Assembly: GCA_007922305.1 (NCBI GenBank)
Contig: ML677334.1
Location: 21,467,626 to 21,531,625, forward strand
Source of the DNA: Dermatemys mawii
Lineage: Eukaryota > Chordata > Testudines > Dermatemydidae
Direction: 5' to 3'
DNA length: 64,000 nt
Positions 58,085-64,000 of the stretch are shown here, piece by piece. The stretch's first letter is position 1. Each line of letters begins with the position of its first letter. A program made the translations under genes and the position numbers. The notes under the pieces are model-generated. The model was not told the DNA's origin. It saw nothing but the letters and a program-made list of their open reading frames with translations, and searched no databases.

Positions 58085-59110
58085 GTGACAGGGTGGCCCC
58101 CCACTTACAGGGTGCCACCTCATATGCTGGGGTCCCACTGAGCCCACCTATCTGATTGCATACTGTCTGGCTTGGGTGTTGCCCAAATACACACACAGTG
58201 GTAATTGTTACATATTTCTGAATCTGAAATTAGGAATATTGATGATCATAGCCTGTAAATCATAACCTTTCCAATGATACCTCACATGACCCCCATCTTG
58301 TACAAAATATATCTTACTTATGCCATATTCATATTATAACACTCTCTCTATGAAGATATGGGGCAGAGGTGGCCAACCTGAGCCTGAATTTACCAATGTA
58401 CATTGCGAAAGAAATACATCAGCAGCCCCCATCAGCAAACCCCACCCCCCACCACCTGCAGCACCTCCTGCCCACTAGCAGCCTGCCAATCAGCACCTCC
58501 CCATCCCTCCCTGTGCCTCCTGCCCACTGCGATTGGCTGTTTTGCAGGATACAGGAGGCTCTGGGACAGAGGAGAAAGGAGCAAGGGTGCAGCAGATTCA
58601 GGGGAGGAGCAGGAAGGGACTTTGGGGAAGGGGTGGAGTAGGGGAAGGGCCTGGGGTTGAGCAGTGGAAAGCTGACACCTGTAAGTGTAGTATCTGTTCT
58701 TATCAGGTTTTTTGTAGCTCCAGTCCCAGAGTCAATATTGAGATCCCAGGATGTGGGCGGGTGCAAGCCCGCCCACTTCTAAAGCCCCTCCCCCAGCCAA
58801 GCGGGAGGGACGCTGAGCCCGGGCTCAACTAATTCCGGGGGACAACAGATGAGAAAACAGGGACGGGGGTGGGGGTCAAAGGTTCAAAACGAGGGAACCA
58901 GACGGGGTCCAGTCTCAGAGTCAGCACCTATGCAAGGAGGCGCATATTAACTTCTGAAGAGCTACAGGTGGCTCCCAAGCCACAAGTTGGACCACCCCGA
59001 TATGGGGCACAATGTCACACCCCAACCTAGTACATTCAGGCATGCAGTAATCTACTACACCCCATACAAGCTCTACACACAAAGTTTAAAGTTAGTAACA
59101 GCTAACAGTG
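58085..59110 (-). mobile_element. probable solo LTR, minus orientation, split by a hAT element
   Basis: Starts TGTGACAGGGTGGCC and includes AATGATACCTCACATGACCC and TTGTACAAAATATATCTTAC, a diverged version of the segment at 48915-48955. The block resumes after the hAT element with CACAATGTCACACCCC. Ends approximate. Confidence 0.45.
58364..58999. mobile_element. hAT-type element, GGTGGCCAACC family, inserted in an LTR
   Basis: Ends CAGAGGTGGCCAACCTGAGC and inverted CGGGGTGGTCCAACTTGTGG. Perfect 8-bp duplication ATATGGGG at 58356-58363 and 59000-59007. The sequence on both sides belongs to one LTR-like repeat. Confidence 0.92.
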
Positions 59111-59245
59111 GAAGTGGAATTCCTGTCTATACTTCAATATAGTAAGTTTTGTTTTTTTTTCTCTTGAGACATCAGGAAAAATACCTTTGTTCCATGGCTG
59201 TACCAATTACGGTGGGAAGTTTACAACAGTTAACGCAATCATCAG

Positions 59246-60965
59246 TATCTTGGAAACCTATAAGAGATGCCATACTCGGTCAGACCAAAGGTCCACCAAG
59301 CCCAGTATCCTGTCCTCTGACAGTGGCCAATGGCAGATGCCCCAAAGGGAATGAACAGACAGGTTATCATCCAGTGATCCATGCCGTGTCACCCGATCCC
59401 AGATTCTGGCAAACAGAAGGCTAGAGACACCATTCTGTCTCCATCTTGACTAACAGCCATTGATTGATTCACAGAAGATAGGTTTATCTAGTTCCCTTTT
59501 GAACCACATTATAGTATTGGACTTCACAACACCCTCTGGCAAGGAATTCCAGAGGTTGACAGTGTGCTGTGTGAAAAAATACTTTCTTGTGTTTGTTTTG
59601 AACCTGCTATCTACTAATTTCATTTAGTAGCCCCTTGTTCTTGTATTATGAGGAGTAAATAACACTTTCCTATTTACTTTCTCTATTCCACTCATGATTT
59701 TATAGACCTCTATCATATCCCCCCTTAATTGCCTCTTTTTCAAGATGAAAAGTCCCAGTCCTATTAATCTCTCCTCATTTGGAAGCCATATTATACCCCT
59801 AATCATTTTTGTTGCCCTTTTCTGAACCTTTTCCAATGCCAATATATCTTTTTTGAGATGGGGTGACTACATCTGCATGTAGTAGTCAAGGTGTGGGCGT
59901 ACCATGGATTTATACAGCGGCAACATGATATTTTCTGTCTTATTATCTATCCCTTTCTTGATGATTCCCAGCATTCTGTTCACTTTTTTGACTGCTGCTG
60001 CACACTGAGTGGATGATTTCAAAGAATTATCCACAATGACTCTGAGATCTCTTTCTTGAGTGGTAACAGCTAATTTAGACCTCAACATAGTATATATATA
60101 GAGAGAGAGAGTTAGGATTATGTTTTCCAATGTGAATTACTTTGCATTTATCAGCATGAAATTTCATCTGCCATTTTGTTGCCCAGTCATCCAGTTTTGT
60201 GAGATCCTTTTGCAGCTCTTCGCAGTCTGCCTGGGACTTAACTATCTTGAGTAGTTTTGTTTCATCTGCAAATTTTGCCACCTCACTGATTATCCCTTTT
60301 TCCAGATCATTTATGAATATGTTAAATAAGACTGGGCCCATTACAGATCCCTGGGGGACACCACTATTTACCTCTCTACATTCTGACAACTGACCATTTA
60401 TTCCTACCCTTTGTTTCTTATCTTAGCTACTTACCAATCCATGAGAGAACCTTCCCTGACAACAGTGTATTAGATATAAGCTTATTTTGCTTAAGAGCCT
60501 TTGGTGAGGAACCTTGTCAAAGGCTTTCTGAAAGTCTAAATACACTATATCCACTGGATCTCCTTTGTCCGCATGCTGGTTGACCCCCTCAAAGAATTCT
60601 AGTAGATTGGCAAGGCATGATTTCCCTTTACAAAAATCATGTTGACTATTTCCTAACAAAATTATCTTCATTTATGTGTCTGTTGATTTTGTTCTTGATG
60701 ATGTTTCAACCAATTTGAAGTGAGGCTTACTGGCCTGTGGTTGCCAGGGTCACCTCTGGAGCCCTTTTTAAAAATTGGCATCACATTAGATATCCTCCAG
60801 TCTTTTGGTACAAAAGCTGATTTAAATGATAGGTTACACATGACAGTTGTAGAAAAACCCTCAAACAATCCACTGACCATCCCAATAAGATCTCAGGCAT
60901 GTAAAAGTTTCTGAAATTCTAATACCTGTACTATGACACCACTAAAGATCAGTTCCTCTTAGGTT
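59246..60965 (-). mobile_element. CR1-type LINE, 5'-truncated, decayed
   Basis: Second CR1 copy in the same orientation. From high to low coordinates: 60880-60668 encodes WRISNVMPIFKKGSRGDPGN; 60671-60423 encodes VDIVYLDFQKAFDKVPHQRL (RT motif around the first catalytic aspartate); 60389-60075 encodes SGVPQGSVMGPVLFNIFIND and FADETK, where the second aspartate of the usual FADD motif is now E; 60130-59867 and 59842-59624 encode the C-terminal region (LPLYKSMVRPHLDYYMQ, ALEKVQKRATKMIRG). The 3' tail ends near 59246. Without the endonuclease and with a changed active-site motif it cannot be active. Confidence 0.9.
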
Positions 60966-63900
60966 TCAGTTTTATCAGGAGCAGCTAACATTATTAGCAG
61001 CTTTGTCGCTCCCCAGCCCCAGTAAGAGGTAAATATATTTGATCACGGATTTGGGATGTTTTTTATGAGAAACAAGGAAGTTTACTAATTACACAATCAT
61101 TGCTAATATTGATTTGTTAATCATATGTCCCTAAACAGTGCTCTAAATGCTTAAAGGGATTAAATTAATCATAGTAGCATCATGAACCTCCCACTTCTCT
61201 CTCACCTCTCATTTATTTTTGGAGGCGGGAATCCCTTTACTTCCAGGCATCTTAGAATTCACTCACCCCAAAAATATGAGACTTCCACTTCCGGATTACT
61301 TGCCCTTCAGTTGATGGTATCACAGTGTCTTTTTCACCTCACTAAAGTCAACACTGATCTTGGCCTAACATCAAAGCCTGGGAGATTTATCATGATGCCT
61401 ATAAACAGTTGTAACGCACACATCTCTTGGGCATGATGTTCTGTCCCATCTAGTGACACCGAGACCACTTAGAGAGAGGTGAATGAGTCTGCTCTACAGC
61501 CTTAGCTAAGAGCCATATGGCTTTTAGCTCATGCACTTAGCTCCACAGGTCCCAGGTTCCATCCCATTACATAGTCACTTACAATAATTTTGCCTTAAGT
61601 TTCCATGAACATCAGAAACCTGTGTTCCAATTCCCCCAAACGTACTGGGTATTTTGTCATCTGATTTCAATCCAAGTTTTGCAATATTTGGTATTTTTCT
61701 TAAAGCCCAAGCTGTGATTTTGTGAAGACCAGATTTTTTTCCCTGAAAATATTAAACCTAAATCCAGAAGGCAAATAAAAACAATCCAAAAATTACCTTT
61801 AAAATCACATTTCTTAAACTAATTTCACGGTTGTTTAGTGCTCAACTCATGATTTTTGAATATTTAAGGTCAGCAATATTGTGTGCTTCTCCCAAACCAC
61901 TCCCCCAATCTTGCAAACACTCACACACATGCCTAAAAGCTAAGTATGTACATAACTGTTAGCAGGTTCCAGGCACAAGTCTGCCATTTTCTTTATCATC
62001 TGTATAATTGCTACCAGCCCAAAGTAAACAAATGACATTTACTTCCTGATCCCATGGCTACTTCTACACAACAGCACTGAATATTACTTTTTTGCCATTA
62101 GGCCAGAGGCTACTGTATTCTTTAAAGTTCAATAGAATTCTTCATTTATATGAAGAATTCTTCTGTGTGCATCTTATCTAGGACATTTACAAAAACAAAG
62201 GATGTAAATTGCGTTGCACAAGTAACTGAACACAGAGTTTCTAAGGTGACTATTTCCTCTTTAGTTATGTCCCCTCATGCCACAGGGAGCAAATGAGCTG
62301 AAAAAACAGGGGGAAAAAGTGCCTCTGACTCTTAGCCTAGCTCCCCATGAAAAGAAATCCAGTCTTTGTGTGTTGTAATTATGCATCTTTAATATTACAA
62401 TTTTGGCAGATGAAAATGACACTCCAGTATCACAAAACTGATTTATCATTACATCAAACTTTGTATTTATTTATTTATTTAAAAGACAACTTTAGCCAAT
62501 TCCCTCACCCCAGCACCATGAACTTTCTGGGAGTAAAAGCACATATCACCAGGAATCAACTGTGAAATGTAAAACATTGTTTTCTAGTACAATTGTCATT
62601 GCTAAGTTTTCAGCTGCTAATGTCTATTGTTCTAAACAAAGCAGTTTTTGTGGCATTGGCTCTGAGACAACTGGGTATAAAGTTAAACAAGTTTTCAGAC
62701 CTGTTTTAATATCAGTTTAACAATCATAAAGAGAGTCTTAACATTTAAAGTGCAAATGTTTTAGTTAAATATTAACACTCTCTTTTGATCCGATTGCAGG
62801 AGACGTTTTTAACCCTTTGAATGCTCGCATTTTTCAGACAACTGAATGTTTAGCGAATCCATATGTTCACAACCTAGAAAGGATTGCAGTGGAATAGAAA
62901 GTGGTTTGCTCTCTCTTACAGTGAGCTCTCAAAAACATGTCCTTCTTTCAAAAGAAAAATGGCCAATACCAGCAGGAAGATTGGAAATGTCAATTGTAAT
63001 GCAAGGCTTTGATCTATTTCACATATAAACATTCATGATGAAAAGTGCTTGACCTTTGGAAGGTCAGAATGTCCAAGTGAGTTCAACTGATGCCTTCTAT
63101 TTCATCCTTTAAGTATCTCTCACTACTATGACACAAAGAATTGCCAGCCCTCTTCTACTTTGCAGATTACAGCTTTTGGAATGAAGGAGACTAGAGAAAG
63201 GAAGGGGAAGAAAACTATCTACGACCCCAAAGATGTAACCATTTTTGGTTCTCAGTACTTTTAAAATGCTCTGGCTGAATTTCAGGAAAAGATCAAAATA
63301 TTCCACCTGATTTTTAGAGCAAACTGAGGAGCTGGTCCAGCAAAAACTACTCATGTGAGGAACTCCTGCTCGCAGGAGTAGAACCCTTTATCTCAATGGC
63401 ACAATAGTTACATGAGTAAAATTAGTCATGAAGATAAGTATTTGCAAGATCAGATCCTAACAAAGTAATGGTTAGCAATAAAAAAATATTTTTAAAGTAA
63501 TTCCCATGGCTGGATGGATGCTACTTTTCAATAAGCACATTTCACTCCTGATCTCAGTTTAAAAAAAATAAATTCGGGTATATCCCAAAACCTCAATTTT
63601 TATTTTTTATGCATGGTAGAATTTTCCTTTTTTAACATGAAGAGGTGTCTTTAAAACAGAGATGGTCAGGTTTAAATTGAACTAAAAATTGAGGTGTGTA
63701 CACAATGAAGTTTTTATAAAGCCTATGACCAACACACATTTCAGTGTCTTATTTGGTTTTTTAATCCTTGGTAATATTTGCAACTCAGATATTGCAGCAT
63801 TGTATAAATGCCCAAGAACCTTGGAGAAGGATGAGAGGAGATTCAGCAATTCTTAAATGCTGTACAGCCAGAGAGAGAGGAGGCATTTAATCAGAAATAA

Positions 63901-64000
63901 GACTGAGGGAAATGTCTGGAGTTGAGAAATCTTTTGGGAGAACCAGAGTACACTGTACACTCTGAAAAGTGTGAACAAATGCAGTCATTCAGATAAGACA
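60966..64000. other. intron, largely unique-looking
   Basis: No repeat body or exon recognised apart from the 12-bp hairpin at 62134. (TTTA)n occurs near 62467. Confidence 0.5.
62134..62161. repeat. perfect 12-bp inverted repeat
   Basis: AGAATTCTTCAT, a 4-base loop, then ATGAAGAATTCT, in otherwise plain intron. Confidence 0.9.

Noticed and set aside
1..64000. CRISPR array, bacterial operon, phage or plasmid system
   Set aside because: No direct-repeat/spacer pattern, ribosome binding sites or prokaryotic genes; introns, SINEs and CR1 show vertebrate DNA.

Overview
This is vertebrate nuclear DNA, almost certainly from a turtle and probably a cryptodire. The evidence is the repeat content: CR1 LINEs in several stages of decay, one MIR, many hAT-type and Tc1/mariner-type non-autonomous DNA transposons, old retroviral-type solo LTRs, and a tRNA-derived SINE whose tail resembles CR1 (the tortoise SINE type known from cryptodires). 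No bacterial, viral or plasmid gene organisation is present. Most open frames are chance frames in repeats or intron.

Host gene: two exons of one gene lie on the minus strand, at 39279-39382 (104 bp) and 35599-35753 (155 bp). They join in frame and encode the MFS segment around ADW-VGRRPV. I recognise this as SLC22A23, an orphan member of the organic ion transporter family. The large first exon was not seen and should lie beyond 64000. The exon after 35599 was not recognised either. The window is therefore read as parts of introns 1, 2 and 3 of this gene. A third exon-like segment (14189-14270, minus strand), with an open frame and good splice signals, could not be assigned.

Layout: 1-4200 holds DNA transposons, two of them inserted into older palindromic MITEs. 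4200-29700 is mostly single-copy-looking intron with scattered repeats: a 0.9 kb element at 7.4-8.4 kb, LTR-like blocks near 10.6-11.1, 16.4-17.7 and 26.6-27.7 kb, a CR1 tail at 13.0-13.4 kb, and a hAT element at 28.1-28.9 kb. 29.7-34.9 kb is a cluster of hAT elements. 35-40 kb carries the two exons, a solo LTR and another hAT copy. 43.5-51.5 kb is dense in repeats: a CR1 reverse-transcriptase relic at 44.4-46.9 kb is itself interrupted by a MITE and a SINE, an LTR is split by a hAT element, and a GC-rich hAT copy sits at 50.7-51.5 kb. 51.8-54.3 kb carries an autonomous-type DNA transposon with a nearly complete but disabled transposase-like gene. 55-61 kb holds more CR1 pieces and another LTR split by a hAT element. 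61-64 kb looks like plain intron.

The least conventional locus is the transposon at 51.8-54.3 kb. Its gene has cysteine-rich motifs and is broken by two single-base losses and two stop codons. Just upstream are four copies of a TGATGCAAT / ATTGCATCA-type motif spaced 20, 21 and 31 bp apart. This matches the C/EBP-ATF composite (amino-acid response) site, or alternatively transposase-binding subterminal repeats. All identifications were made by eye; element boundaries without a stated target-site duplication are approximate.
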